From assembly GCA_019424905.1 (NCBI GenBank), contig JAHYYP010000008.1:5748-69747 (forward strand): a DNA stretch of 64,000 nt, given 5' to 3'. The position numbers were made by a program, and so were the translations under genes. Shown piece after piece: positions 1-9,774 of the stretch (its first letter is position 1; every line of letters starts with the position of its first letter). The DNA comes from Collinsella sp. (GTDB lineage Bacteria > Actinomycetota > Coriobacteriia > Coriobacteriales > Coriobacteriaceae). The notes beneath the pieces were generated by a model. That model did no database searches. It was given only the letters and a program-made list of their open reading frames with translations, and was not told the origin of the DNA.

Positions 1-993
1 TTGAGCGAGCCCGATAAAGACATCTTGGATGCCATTGAACTCTGGTACGAATCCAAGCGCAGCAAGCGAGGCAACGTCAACCGTAACGTCATGGCGGTTG
101 GCATAGGCATAAGCGAGCTGTTGCAAAACCGTTTTCCGCTCACCGACGATTATGTGCAATCGGACAAGGGGAGCCAAGTACGAGGCCTAAGTGGAGCATG
201 CATCAAAACAGTTTTAGCCAGACATGGGGAAACGCGTGCCTTCGCGTCAGAGGGCGGCAGAACCTCACGCGGCACACTCCCGATGGCGCTTGAGCTTGCC
301 ACGATTATCAACTCTGCCCTACCCAGTGACATTTGCGAAGACACTCGTCTTGAAGCTGCGAATGCAATCGCCAATTTCTTCGTCGAGCGAATCCAGGTCG
401 ATTTCTTTAACCGGCAGAGAATCAAAGTCGAAATCGATCTTCAAAAACCAATTTCTGTCATTGTCGATGATATCCTAGCCGAAGCAAGCCTACGGTCCGA
501 TAAGCCAACGGGTACCGTCGCACAGCACCTGGTAGGTGCAAAACTAGAGATGTTATTTCCAACCATAGAAATCGGAAAGGACAACTCAAACGCCGCCGAC
601 CAGCAGACAGACCGTTCTGGCGATTTCCAAATCAATGATGCTGCATTTCATGTGACTGTATCGCCAATGGCCAAATTGACCGATCGATGCCGAGATAACA
701 TTCGAAATGGCATTCGGCCCATCGTCGTTGTCCCCCACGATAAAGTTTCCTTCGCTTACGGACTGTTCGAAAGTGAGGGACTCGGCAATCGCGTACAGGT
801 TATCGCACTCGAATCGTTTATCGGCATCAATATTGAAGAGTTATCGTTCTACAAGCGAGGCCTAATTCGATTAAATGTCGCACGGCTTCTTGCCCACTAC
901 AACAAGCGAATCGAAGATATCGAGCCCGACAAATCTCTTCAAATAGAAATTCCTCAGTGGGCTCTAGACGAAATGGATGCACATGGCGAATAG
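1..993 (+). CDS. DUF4928-like protein, possible restriction-modification partner (5' end at window edge)
   Basis: A soluble protein of about 330 residues with no signal peptide or membrane segment. The N-terminal region carries the QVRGLSG and GGRTSRGT segments that I associate with DUF4928, a family often seen beside DNA cytosine methyltransferases; that family call is from memory. The frame is open at base 1 and begins with TTG, so the true start may lie outside the window. Its A+T content is higher than that of the downstream genes, in keeping with an accessory, perhaps acquired, locus. The stop overlaps the start of the MetH-like gene. A role as the nuclease of a restriction system is inference, since the upstream neighbour is not visible. 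Confidence 0.6.
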   Translation: MSEPDKDILDAIELWYESKRSKRGNVNRNVMAVGIGISELLQNRFPLTDDYVQSDKGSQVRGLSGACIKTVLARHGETRAFASEGGRTSRGTLPMALELATIINSALPSDICEDTRLEAANAIANFFVERIQVDFFNRQRIKVEIDLQKPISVIVDDILAEASLRSDKPTGTVAQHLVGAKLEMLFPTIEIGKDNSNAADQQTDRSGDFQINDAAFHVTVSPMAKLTDRCRDNIRNGIRPIVVVPHDKVSFAYGLFESEGLGNRVQVIALESFIGINIEELSFYKRGLIRLNVARLLAHYNKRIEDIEPDKSLQIEIPQWALDEMDAHGE

Positions 994-3559
994 CTCAAAC
1001 ATACTTATCACTCATGATCTGGACGGTGCCGCGCTGGCGGCACCCGTTGATGCCGCACGTCGCAACGGTGCCACGTACAAGACGCGCACGATCGACGATC
1101 TGCGCATTAAGGACGATCGCCTGCGTGCGGCCATCGAGGGCACGGGGCATCTGCTGTTCGACGGCGGCATGGGCACCATGCTGCAGGCGGCCGGCATGAA
1201 GGCCGGAGCCCTGCCCGAGCTGCTCAACTTTGAGGAGCCCCAGGTCATCACCGACATCCAACGTCAGTACGTCGAGGCCGGGTGCGACGTGATCACCGCC
1301 AACACCTTTGGCGCCAACGCGCACAAGCTCGATGGCGCCGCCACCGTGGCAGATGTCTTTGCCGCCGCAGTCTCTTGCGCTCGCGCGGCCGGTGCCCACT
1401 ACGTCGCCGGCGACATCGGCCCCATCGGCGCGCTGCTGCGCCCCCTGGGTACCCTGAGCTTCGACGAGGCCTACGACCTCTTTGCCGAGGAAGTGCGCGC
1501 CGGCGTCGCCGCGGGTGTGGACCTCTTTATTATCGAGACCATGACCGACCTGGCCGAGATCAAGGCGGCGGTCCTCGCCTGCCGCGAGAACTCCAACCTG
1601 CCCGTCTTTGCCACCATGACTTTTGAGGAAGACGGTCGCACCTTCCTGGGCACGAGTCCCGAGGTTGCCGCCATCACGCTCGATGCCATCGGCGCCGACG
1701 TTTTGGGCATCAACTGCAGCCAGGGACCGGCCGAGCTCCGAGGGCTCGCCGCTCGCATGCTCACCGTTACGGACAAGCCCATCATGGTGCAGGCCAACGC
1801 TGGACTGCCCCATGTGGACGACGACGGCAACACCGTCTTTGATATCCAAGCCCCCGAATACGCCGAGGCCGTCGCCGGCATGATCGCCGACGGCGTGAGC
1901 GTCGTGGGCGGTTGCTGCGGTACCACGCCCACGCACATGGCAGCGCTGCGCACGCTTATCGATAACCACACGCCCAGTCCGCGCCACCGCAAGCCCAGCA
2001 TGTCGGTCACAAGCGCCCAGACCGTGGTGGACCTCCCCTGCGACGGCCACAAAATCGCCGTCATCGGCGAGCGCATCAACCCCACCGGTAAAAAGCGCCT
2101 GCAGCAGGCCCTGCGCGACGGCGACCTGGACTACGTCGTGAGCCAGGGCATCAGCCAGCAAGAACAGGGCGCCGATATCCTGGACGTCAACGTGGGCCTG
2201 CCCGAGATCGACGAGGTCAAGGTCATCCAGCAAGCGACCGAGCAGCTCCAAGGCTCCACGCTGCTGCCGCTGCAGATCGACTCCACCGACCCCGCAGCCG
2301 TCGAGGCCGCCGTGCGCCGCTACGCCGGCAAGCCCATCATCAACTCGGTCAATGGCAAGCAGCAGATCATGGATGAGATCTTTCCACTGGTCGCCCACTA
2401 CGGCACCAACGTTGTCGGCCTTACGCTCGACGAAGGCGGCATCCCCGATACCGCCGAGGCTCGCTTCGCCATCGCCGAGCGCATCGTGGCCGAGGCTGCC
2501 CGCTACGGCATCGGACCGGACCGCATCCTCATCGACTGCCTGGTCATGACCGCCTCGACCAACCAGCGCCAGGCCGAGCAGATCCTGCGTGCCATGTCCC
2601 TGTGCAAGGAGCGCCTGGGTGTCAAATGCGCGCTCGGCGTGTCGAACATCAGCTTTGGCCTGCCTGCCCGCCCGCTGCTGGGCTCGGTCTTTTTGGCCGC
2701 CGCCTTTGGCGCGGGCCTGGACGCCCCCATCATGAACCCGGGCTCCAAGCGCTTTATGGACACCGTCTACAGCTATCGCGTGCTGAGCGTTGAGGACGAG
2801 GGCTCGACCGGATACATCGAACGCTACGCCGGCTGGACCGATCCCTATAAGATCGCCGCCAACCCGGCAGCAGCTCAGGCCGCATCGAGTGATGCCGCGC
2901 CGGCCGCGGGCACCGCGGGCACCGCCGGCACCGTCGGCAACGACGACCCGATTCGTCGCATGGTCGTCTCGGGCCGCAAAGGCGAGATCGCTGCCGAGAC
3001 CGAGCGTCTGCTGGCAGACCACGACGCCATGGACCTCATCAACAATCACTTTATCCCCGCCCTCGACGAGGTTGGCGTCCTCTTTGACCAGGGCAAGTTC
3101 TTCTTGCCGCAGCTCATGGCCTCGGCCGAGGCCGCGCGCGTGGGCTTCGACACCATCAAGCGCCTGATGCCCGCCGGCGAGATCGCCGACAAGGGCAAGA
3201 TCTGCGTGGCCACCGTCAAGGGCGACATCCACGATATTGGCAAGAACATCGTCAAAATGCTGCTCGACAACTACGGCTACACCGTCTTTGACCTGGGCCG
3301 CGATGTCGATCCGCAGGAGGTACTCAAGACCGTCAAGGAGCGCGATATCAAACTCGTCGGCCTCTCGGCGCTTATGACCACCACCGTCGTCGCCATGGAG
3401 GAGACCATCAAGCTGCTCCATGCCGAGGTTCCGGGCGTCAAGATCATCGTGGGCGGCGCCGTGCTCACCCCCGAATACGCCAAGCAGATCGGCGCGGACT
3501 ACTACGCCAAGGATGCCGCCGAAAGCGCGCGCATCGCCGAAGAGGTCTTTGGGCAGTAA
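977..3559 (+). CDS. MetH-type cobalamin-dependent methyltransferase lacking the reactivation domain
   Basis: Predicted to move a methyl group from methyltetrahydrofolate through cobalamin to homocysteine, making methionine in the cytoplasm. Domains in order: homocysteine S-methyltransferase (DGGMGTML near residue 62; zinc cysteines in GINCSQGP near 243 and GGCCGTTP near 310), pterin-binding barrel (IGERINPTGKK near 362), B12 cap, and B12-binding domain with the DIHDIG histidine-on motif near 750. The protein ends after the B12 domain at about 860 residues. Full-length MetH is about 1,200 because it adds a SAM-binding reactivation domain, which is absent here. The start is uncertain: ATG at 977 or 983, both overlapping the previous gene and without a clear ribosome site. 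About 45 extra residues precede the first domain. Confidence 0.88.
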   Translation: MHMANSSNILITHDLDGAALAAPVDAARRNGATYKTRTIDDLRIKDDRLRAAIEGTGHLLFDGGMGTMLQAAGMKAGALPELLNFEEPQVITDIQRQYVEAGCDVITANTFGANAHKLDGAATVADVFAAAVSCARAAGAHYVAGDIGPIGALLRPLGTLSFDEAYDLFAEEVRAGVAAGVDLFIIETMTDLAEIKAAVLACRENSNLPVFATMTFEEDGRTFLGTSPEVAAITLDAIGADVLGINCSQGPAELRGLAARMLTVTDKPIMVQANAGLPHVDDDGNTVFDIQAPEYAEAVAGMIADGVSVVGGCCGTTPTHMAALRTLIDNHTPSPRHRKPSMSVTSAQTVVDLPCDGHKIAVIGERINPTGKKRLQQALRDGDLDYVVSQGISQQEQGADILDVNVGLPEIDEVKVIQQATEQLQGSTLLPLQIDSTDPAAVEAAVRRYAGKPIINSVNGKQQIMDEIFPLVAHYGTNVVGLTLDEGGIPDTAEARFAIAERIVAEAARYGIGPDRILIDCLVMTASTNQRQAEQILRAMSLCKERLGVKCALGVSNISFGLPARPLLGSVFLAAAFGAGLDAPIMNPGSKRFMDTVYSYRVLSVEDEGSTGYIERYAGWTDPYKIAANPAAAQAASSDAAPAAGTAGTAGTVGNDDPIRRMVVSGRKGEIAAETERLLADHDAMDLINNHFIPALDEVGVLFDQGKFFLPQLMASAEAARVGFDTIKRLMPAGEIADKGKICVATVKGDIHDIGKNIVKMLLDNYGYTVFDLGRDVDPQEVLKTVKERDIKLVGLSALMTTTVVAMEETIKLLHAEVPGVKIIVGGAVLTPEYAKQIGADYYAKDAAESARIAEEVFGQ

Positions 3560-3586
3560 CACAACGGAAACAACCGAGCACTAAAA

Positions 3587-3621
3587 CGTGCCGCATGCGC
3601 CACTTGGCACGTGCGGCACGC
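3587..3621. other. Hairpin between the MetH-like and PFL-family genes
   Basis: An imperfect palindrome (arms CGTGCCGCA and TGCGGCACG with an inner GC-rich stem) lies in the 108-bp gap. It has no T-run, so it is not a standard intrinsic terminator. A TAGAAT sequence just downstream could be a -10 element for the next gene. Confidence 0.4.
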
Positions 3622-3667
3622 TAGAATAGATAAGACTATGCTCGTTTTGGCAGATAGGAGCGCAAGG

Positions 3668-5032
3668 ATGGCGATCACGCCCGCAGAAATCGCGGAAACC
3701 CGCGGCATGGTTGAGGAGCAGAACCTCGACATCAGGACCATCACCATGGGTGTTTCGCTCATGGGTTGCGGTGACGAAAACCTCGACCGCATGTGCACGA
3801 AGATCTACGACCACGTGACGCACACGGCTGAGCATCTGGTCGAGACCGCCGAGAACCTCGAGCGCGAGTACGGTATCCCCATCGTCAACAAGCGCGTTTC
3901 CGTCACCCCGGTGGCCCAGATCGCCGCGTGCTGCAAGGATGAGGACCTCACCCCCATCGCGCACGCCCTCGACCGCGCGGCCGAGACGCTCGGCATCGAT
4001 TACCTGGGCGGCTTCTCCGCGCTCGTCCAGAAGGGCATCGGCGATGCCGACCGCCGCGTCATCCAGTCCATCCCCCAGGCGCTTGCCACCACCAGCCGCG
4101 TCTGCTCCAGCGTCAACGTCGCCAGCCTGCGCGCCGGCATCAATATGGACGCCGTGCTTATGGCCGCCCAGACCATCATCGATGCCGCTAAACTCACGGC
4201 CGACCAGGATTCCGTCGGCGCTTCCAAGTTTGTCTGCTTTGCTAACATGGTCGAGGACTCCCCGTTTATGGCGGGCGCCGTCCACGGCGGTGGCGAGGCC
4301 GACGCCGTCATCAACGTAGGCGTCTCGGGCCCCGGCGTTATGGCCGCAGCCCTGGAGACGCTGCCCGATTCCGCATCGATGATGGAAGTCGCCGAAAAGA
4401 TTAAGCAGACCGCCTTTAAGATCACCCGTGCCGGCGAGCTCATGAGCCGCGAGGCCGCCCATCGCCTGGGTGTCGAGAAAGGCATTGTCGACCTGTCGCT
4501 GGCTCCCACGCCTGCCATTGGCGACTCCGTCGCGCGCATCCTCGAAATCATCGGCGTGGGCACCTGCGGTGGCCCGGGCACGACCTGCGCGCTCGCCATG
4601 CTCAACGATGCCGTCAAGAAGGGCGGCGTCATGGCCAGCTCCAGCGTGGGCGGCCTCTCGGGCGCTTTCATCCCCGTGTCAGAGGACGCCGGCATGATCG
4701 CCGCCGTCGAGGCCGGTGCGCTTTCGCTCGAGAAGCTCGAGGCCATGACCTGTGTGTGCTCCGTCGGCCTGGACATGATCGCCATCCCCGGCGACACCCC
4801 GGTCGAGACCATCGCCGGCATCATCGCCGACGAGATGGCCATCGGCGTCATCAACAACAAGACCACGGCCGTCCGCGTGATTCCCGCCATCGGCAAGGGC
4901 GTGGGCGACTGCGTCGAGTACGGCGGCCTGTTCGGCCGTGCACCCATCATGCCGGTGAACCCCAACGCCGGCACCGTGCTTGCCCATCGCGGTGGACGCT
5001 TCCCGGCGCCGCTGAACTCGCTGAAGAACTAG
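3668..5032 (+). CDS. PFL family protein (UPF0210/DUF711)
   Basis: A 454-residue cytoplasmic protein matching the UPF0210/DUF711 family in length and content. The family resembles pyruvate-formate-lyase-like folds, but no reaction is established, so no specific function is assigned. The ATG at 3668 was chosen because AGGAG lies just upstream and it gives the family's usual N-terminus; the frame extends to 3611 without a ribosome site. Visible landmarks are the N-terminal ITPAEIAETRGMVEEQNLDI stretch and a Gly-rich GTCGGPGTT segment in the second half. It is expressed as a single gene and is followed 17 bp after its stop by a large structured palindrome. Confidence 0.85.
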   Translation: MAITPAEIAETRGMVEEQNLDIRTITMGVSLMGCGDENLDRMCTKIYDHVTHTAEHLVETAENLEREYGIPIVNKRVSVTPVAQIAACCKDEDLTPIAHALDRAAETLGIDYLGGFSALVQKGIGDADRRVIQSIPQALATTSRVCSSVNVASLRAGINMDAVLMAAQTIIDAAKLTADQDSVGASKFVCFANMVEDSPFMAGAVHGGGEADAVINVGVSGPGVMAAALETLPDSASMMEVAEKIKQTAFKITRAGELMSREAAHRLGVEKGIVDLSLAPTPAIGDSVARILEIIGVGTCGGPGTTCALAMLNDAVKKGGVMASSSVGGLSGAFIPVSEDAGMIAAVEAGALSLEKLEAMTCVCSVGLDMIAIPGDTPVETIAGIIADEMAIGVINNKTTAVRVIPAIGKGVGDCVEYGGLFGRAPIMPVNPNAGTVLAHRGGRFPAPLNSLKN

Positions 5033-5049
5033 CCTAGGGATACGAGGCG

Positions 5050-5193
5050 AGGAGCCCCGCCGCCGGGCGGCAGACATATAAGGTCGCCTGCTCGGACAGT
5101 CCTGACTCGCACGGAGAGCACATTAAGTGCTCTCCGGCTCGTGCGGAACTCGCGATCGACCTTATATGTCTGCCGCCCGGCGGCGGGGCTCCC
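5050..5193 (+). repeat. Long palindromic element with conserved core, copy 1
   Basis: Two 36-nt arms (5051-5086 and 5157-5192) form a perfect inverted repeat. Inside lie CGGACAGTCCTGACTC, an inner hairpin (GGAGAGCAC/GTGCTCTCC) and GTGCGGAACTC. The two conserved core segments recur at 25234-25369 inside arms of unrelated sequence. Both copies start a few bases after a stop codon and read in the sense of the preceding gene. Confidence 0.85.
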
Positions 5194-5359
5194 GCACATC
5201 TCAACCTTGGCTGGGTTCTGGCTCAGTGGCAGTCGCTTCGCTTCTGCCCGCCTTGGTTGGTGTGGCGGTTTGGCGTTGGAGCGGTTCTTTTTCTGATATA
5301 TGCTGGTTGCGGCTCTTCTTTTGGGAGGAGTCGCTTTTTTGTTGCTAGGAGGTTGGCCC

Positions 5360-6247
5360 GTGGTTGATGGGGAGATTCGTTCTGAGCTGCTTGCTGCGGA
5401 TTGGAATGGCGAATGGATGCGTCTGCAGGCCGCTCGGCATCGGGCTGATGATTCTTTTGAATGGGATAAGCGAGCTCGACATTTTCGACCTCTTGAGACT
5501 GCCCCTTATGCTCGGGATTTTATAAAACTGTTGGCGATTGAGCCTGGTGAGTCGGTGCTCGATATGGGGTGTGGGGCTGGGTCGATTGCTATTCCGCTTG
5601 CTCAGGCTGGGCATCCTGTGATTGCAGCCGACTTCTCCCCCGCTATGTTGGGCACCCTTGATGCCGGCATTGAGTATTACGGGCTCGAGGAGCTTATTAC
5701 GCCACTTGAGCTTGCTTGGGATGACGATTGGGATTTGGTTGGACCGGTCGCAAAAGCGGTGGATGTTGCCTTTGCCAGTCGGTCGGTTACGACGACCAAT
5801 CTAAAAGGTGCGCTTGCCAAGCTTGATCGTACGGCTCGTCGGCGTTGTGCTGTCACGATGGTCGCCAACTCCAGCCCGCGCTATGATCTGCACTTGATGA
5901 ACGCTATCGGCGCCTCCGTCACCTGCAGCAATGGCTTTGTGTACGCCTTCAACATCCTCATTCAGATGGGTGCGTTGCCGCAGGTTACATACTTTGAATC
6001 GCCTCGTCGCGATACCTTCGATAGCCTTGAGGCAGGCGTGGCGGATTTTTCCCGTATGCTCGAGCATGGCAACGAGGATAAGATCGACTGCCTGCGCGAC
6101 TACATCGCTCAACACATGATTGAGAACCCCCATGCCGGTGAGCCGGGCTCCAAGGGCGTGCCGCAGGGGCGCTATATGCTCGACCATATCCGTAAGGTTC
6201 GCTGGGCGTTTATTGCATGGGAGCCGGTCTCTGCGCCCAGCTCATAG
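5360..6247 (+). CDS. Class I SAM-dependent methyltransferase
   Basis: A 295-residue protein with the Rossmann-fold glycine motif VLDMGCGAG about 75 residues in, followed by an acidic strand-2 region (VIAADFSP) typical of SAM-binding methyltransferases of the UbiE/Methyltransf_11 type. The substrate is not identifiable. GTG at 5360 was preferred because AGGAGG stands 7-8 bases upstream; an upstream in-frame ATG at 5300 would add a hydrophobic leader and has no ribosome site. It has no operon partner: a large palindrome precedes it and an independent gene follows. Base composition is somewhat more A+T-rich than that of the flanking genes. Confidence 0.8.
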   Translation: MVDGEIRSELLAADWNGEWMRLQAARHRADDSFEWDKRARHFRPLETAPYARDFIKLLAIEPGESVLDMGCGAGSIAIPLAQAGHPVIAADFSPAMLGTLDAGIEYYGLEELITPLELAWDDDWDLVGPVAKAVDVAFASRSVTTTNLKGALAKLDRTARRRCAVTMVANSSPRYDLHLMNAIGASVTCSNGFVYAFNILIQMGALPQVTYFESPRRDTFDSLEAGVADFSRMLEHGNEDKIDCLRDYIAQHMIENPHAGEPGSKGVPQGRYMLDHIRKVRWAFIAWEPVSAPSS

Positions 6248-6405
6248 CCTGTTCGCAGCCCACGCCGCCCACTCACTCGGCATCCGCATTCTTTTTGAAC
6301 TGGGCAAACGCGCCCCACACCGCGCCGTTCCTGCGCTATCGTGGGACAGCTCACGTAGATTAAGGCCCCGTCGCGGGGCGCCCCATACATAGAAAGCGAG
6401 AACCC

Positions 6406-6705
6406 ATGGCACTGACAGGAGCCCAGGTCAAGCAGCTTCGCAGCATGGCCCATCACCTCAACCCCGCCATCATCATCGGTAAGTCCGATGTCAACGAGGG
6501 CACCGTCGAGCAGACGGTCGCCTACCTGGAGAAGCACGAGCTCGTTAAGTGCTCCGTGCTCGATGGCTCCAGTCTTTCCGCCCGCGAGGCCGCCGAAGAG
6601 CTCGCTGAGCGTTGCCACGCCGAGGTCGTCCAGGTCATCGGCCGCAAGTTCTCGCTGTATCGCGAGTCCTCGCGCAAGGACATCGAGAAGATCAAGCTCG
6701 TCTAA
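6406..6705 (+). CDS. YhbY-family (CRM domain) RNA-binding protein
   Basis: A 99-residue protein made of one CRS1/YhbY (CRM) domain. Members bind RNA and associate with pre-50S ribosomal particles. The family is recognised by the N-terminal LTGAQVKQLRSMAHHLNP segment, the glycine loop IIGKSDVN, and the VIGRKFSLYRES region near the C-terminus. Length is standard for the stand-alone bacterial form. The ATG at 6406 follows a purine-rich GAAAGCGAGA. It is monocistronic, with its own terminator downstream. Confidence 0.9.
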   Translation: MALTGAQVKQLRSMAHHLNPAIIIGKSDVNEGTVEQTVAYLEKHELVKCSVLDGSSLSAREAAEELAERCHAEVVQVIGRKFSLYRESSRKDIEKIKLV

Positions 6706-6742
6706 GAGCCAATGATCCGGCGAGCCAACACATAGCAAGCTT

Positions 6743-6776
6743 ACGGGTGCCCAAGTACTTCGGGCGCCCGTTTTTT
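6743..6776 (+). terminator. Intrinsic terminator of the YhbY gene
   Basis: Stem ACGGGTGCCC / GGGCGCCCGT with a 9-nt loop, followed directly by six T. The T-run overlaps the end of the convergent regulator gene. Confidence 0.85.
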
Positions 6777-9774
6777 ATCGCTCGACCAGCACGCGATTGA
6801 GCCGCCCCTCCACCAAGCGCTCGTATAGATGCCGCGTCTCGGGCTCGGGTACGCCATTGACCTGTTCCCTTAGATGGTGCATATGCCCGCTGTATAGCTC
6901 GACGATATCGCGCCGCCGCCCCGCCGCACTGTAGACGCGCATGGCGCAGCGCACCATATCCTCACGCGCCGTTTCCTGTCGAAGCCCCGACTCCGCCAGC
7001 CAAATCGCCGACTGCAAATCGTTTTCTTCTAGAGCGGCATTTGCTCCCTTAATCATGCAATCGATGAACTTTGACTGCATAATGCGTCGCATACGCAAAA
7101 AGTAGGTGGGGTTACAGCCATTGGGAACATACAGCGGCCCGGCATAAAGCTGCTCAATCTTAAGGCACAGCTCAACTAAATGGGGCCCGCGCGCACCCGT
7201 GCGATTTCCCAAAACCTCGCGGCTTATCTGGTCAAACAGTCGTACATCGGTCTTGACGTAGTCGCCGTTGAGTCCGATGCATTCATTTTGGATGAGCACA
7301 CACGACTTGCCATCCGGCGTCGGTCCCAAAGCCGACCGCAAGCGCGATATCGTCGAGTACAGGTTGTTGCGGGCGCTATTGAACTCGGCATGGGGCCACA
7401 ACTCCATGGCCAGCGTCTCACGATCGACGAGCGCATCCATGCCCAGTGCAAGCCGCTCGGCAAGTGTCGCCGCCTTCTTGCGGCGCCACATTTTGTCCGT
7501 GATGGGAAATCCGTCGCGCTCGGCGCGAAACGCACCAAACATGCGAATCTCGATATGGTCGATGGTATCAACGGCTTCAACCTCGCCGGCCTGGAACAGG
7601 CGCTCGCCCTCCCCTTCCAAATCGTCGCGCAGCGAGTACCGCGACAGCTCTCGCACGGGAAGCTTCTTGCGTATCCTGCCCGCCGGCTCGCCCAGACAAT
7701 GCATGGCAAGGCGCGCAAAGAGCCGATACGATGGCTCTAGAATCCCCGCACGATTCATGGACATCCAGGCCGCAAGGTCGCTGTCTCGGCCCGCACAGGC
7801 CAAATGCAGCGCCACCATCCAGGCCTCCGCTCCACCAACCTGCGTCTGGCTTATATCGAGCAACTCCGCTTCCTCGCGCACCGAAACCATCGAGGTGTTA
7901 CGCAGATACGCTGCGCGCTCCAGCAGCAATGCGTTATCGCGCATGTACGCAATCGACTCCTCGGCAAGTTTGAGCACTTGGACCGCACGGAACTTTGCAT
8001 TAACCGGCCGTCCCTCTGCCAGCGACTGCCAGCCTTCTAGCAACAGGCCAAACAGCTGAATCTGGTTGTCGCGCATGCGCACGGCAAAACGATCGAGCTC
8101 GTTGAACGCCGCGTCGTCGGTTACCGGCAAGCCGGAAAGGAGCCGCCGTGCCGCCAACACCATGCGCACCCAGATAGCCATCGCCTTAAGCCCACGTACG
8201 TCGAGCGCCTCCCGCACCACCGTCATCTCGTCGTCGCGCTCGTCGGTTCCCGCGAACGACCCATCAAAGAGCTCCACCAGCATGCTATCGGCCCGTATAA
8301 CAATCCCCGCGATATCGAGCTCGCAGTCGTAGGCCTTGCTCGTTTTGAGCTGCTGTAGAACGCCGCCGTCATCTCCCCGCTCGGTCAGACAGCGCTTGAC
8401 CTCGATATGCGCAGACAACATGTCGAGTGCGGTGTGGGACGTCTCTATTTCTGGCACGGCCAGGTTCGCAGGAAGCCCAAGCCCGTTGTCCCCATAGCAA
8501 ACAGCCGTCAGTGTCTGGGCCACCCTCCATGAAACAGGGTCTATTTCGCAGGCCGCCCGTTCGCCCCCGCGCTCGATAACCGATGCCATATAGCGAGCGA
8601 GCTTTGTATTGGACACGCTGACCGCTGCCAGATATACGCCAAGTGCCTCAGCAGGCGTTGGCTCTGGAGCCGAATCGTCGGCATCGATCGTGCCCAGCGC
8701 TGCTCGGCAGATATCGGCCCCGTGCCCCGTCAGAGCAAGATCGACCCCATACTGACCAGCAAGTTCAAGGACCGCCCCACGGTCCAAAAAGGCATCCGCC
8801 AGGCCCATCGCCGCATCGCATCGGCCCGCCTTAAGCAAAATCCGGGCCGCCCTCGGAACAAGTTCGGGGCGAACCTCGGCCACCAACTTGCGCAAGCGCA
8901 AGCGTCCGTTATCCTCCGTGCCCAGACACGTAAAACTCCGCTCGGCGGGATCCAAGCCAAAGATCGGGTAGTCGCGTACAAAGTAGGACTGGTCGACCAT
9001 CGACAACCTCACCCCACAAGCCTCGAGTTCTGCGATATTGCCCTCGCCCATCAAAACCATGAGACATGCCACGCAAAACAGCGCATTATTGTCGAGCGAA
9101 GCCAGATCGACAAGTGCCGCGCCATATACGTTGACAATCTCGTTTTCGAGCAGACCGGCTACGTCGCCTTGGCCATACAGACCCGTCTGCAATGACGAAA
9201 CTAGCTCGGGCACGCCCTGCGTGAGCTGATAAAAGTCGAGCGATGTGCTGATCGAAAACGCCGATGCCCACGCCGAATACTCATAGGCATGCACCTTGAG
9301 CATCTGCGCATTGATCTTAACCGAATCGCCCAGCCCATGAATCAGCTGACGATTTGAAGGACGGCAGGAGATAAAGACCCCTACCCCCATAGCGCGCAGG
9401 CCGCGAATCCTGTCGATGAGGTCTTCGGTATCGTGCTGATCGAGGTTCGGCACATTATCAATCGCGATAAGGGAATGCGGTTTGTCTTTGAGTTCTTCGG
9501 TAACCACCTCGAGCTGCATAAACACCTCGCGCCCAATGGCGCGATCCGCCTCGATAATCCGCACGGGGCCTCGCGTCGGGTCGCATTTAACCTCATGGGT
9601 GTACTGCAGCAGCACCGAGGTCTTCCCAAACCCATCGGGCGCATAAAGAACCACGATGCCGGCCTTTCGGCCCTTGGCGATAAGCTCATTCATCAAGCGT
9701 TCGCGTCGCACCATATAGCCTCCGCCCAGCGGCATCAGCTCGAGCTCGTCTATACTGCCCAAATCGTTTACCAT
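6775..9774 (-). CDS. Large transcriptional regulator: MalT-like ATPase with C-terminal winged helix and BTAD domain
   Basis: A 999-residue cytoplasmic regulator. The N-terminus has a P-loop (APDGFGKT, residues 45-52) and a Walker-B-like LIAIDN, as in STAND ATPases such as MalT. The middle is helical and repeat-like. The C-terminal 270 residues look like a SARP: a winged helix (IEIRMFGAF...MWRRKKAATLAERLAL) followed by a bacterial transcriptional activator (BTAD) region. The usual SARP order puts the winged helix first, so this arrangement is inverted. ATG at 9774 has GAGGAG upstream. It stands alone, so its target is not shown by context; the nearby nagB, EIIA and glmM genes are a possible but unproven link. 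Confidence 0.8.
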   Translation of the reverse strand: MVNDLGSIDELELMPLGGGYMVRRERLMNELIAKGRKAGIVVLYAPDGFGKTSVLLQYTHEVKCDPTRGPVRIIEADRAIGREVFMQLEVVTEELKDKPHSLIAIDNVPNLDQHDTEDLIDRIRGLRAMGVGVFISCRPSNRQLIHGLGDSVKINAQMLKVHAYEYSAWASAFSISTSLDFYQLTQGVPELVSSLQTGLYGQGDVAGLLENEIVNVYGAALVDLASLDNNALFCVACLMVLMGEGNIAELEACGVRLSMVDQSYFVRDYPIFGLDPAERSFTCLGTEDNGRLRLRKLVAEVRPELVPRAARILLKAGRCDAAMGLADAFLDRGAVLELAGQYGVDLALTGHGADICRAALGTIDADDSAPEPTPAEALGVYLAAVSVSNTKLARYMASVIERGGERAACEIDPVSWRVAQTLTAVCYGDNGLGLPANLAVPEIETSHTALDMLSAHIEVKRCLTERGDDGGVLQQLKTSKAYDCELDIAGIVIRADSMLVELFDGSFAGTDERDDEMTVVREALDVRGLKAMAIWVRMVLAARRLLSGLPVTDDAAFNELDRFAVRMRDNQIQLFGLLLEGWQSLAEGRPVNAKFRAVQVLKLAEESIAYMRDNALLLERAAYLRNTSMVSVREEAELLDISQTQVGGAEAWMVALHLACAGRDSDLAAWMSMNRAGILEPSYRLFARLAMHCLGEPAGRIRKKLPVRELSRYSLRDDLEGEGERLFQAGEVEAVDTIDHIEIRMFGAFRAERDGFPITDKMWRRKKAATLAERLALGMDALVDRETLAMELWPHAEFNSARNNLYSTISRLRSALGPTPDGKSCVLIQNECIGLNGDYVKTDVRLFDQISREVLGNRTGARGPHLVELCLKIEQLYAGPLYVPNGCNPTYFLRMRRIMQSKFIDCMIKGANAALEENDLQSAIWLAESGLRQETAREDMVRCAMRVYSAAGRRRDIVELYSGHMHHLREQVNGVPEPETRHLYERLVEGRLNRVLVER

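Noticed and set aside
995..3562. 855-codon open frame on the minus strand opposite the MetH-like gene
   Set aside because: It mirrors the real gene, has a composition typical of antisense GC-rich frames, and shows no known domain or ribosome site.
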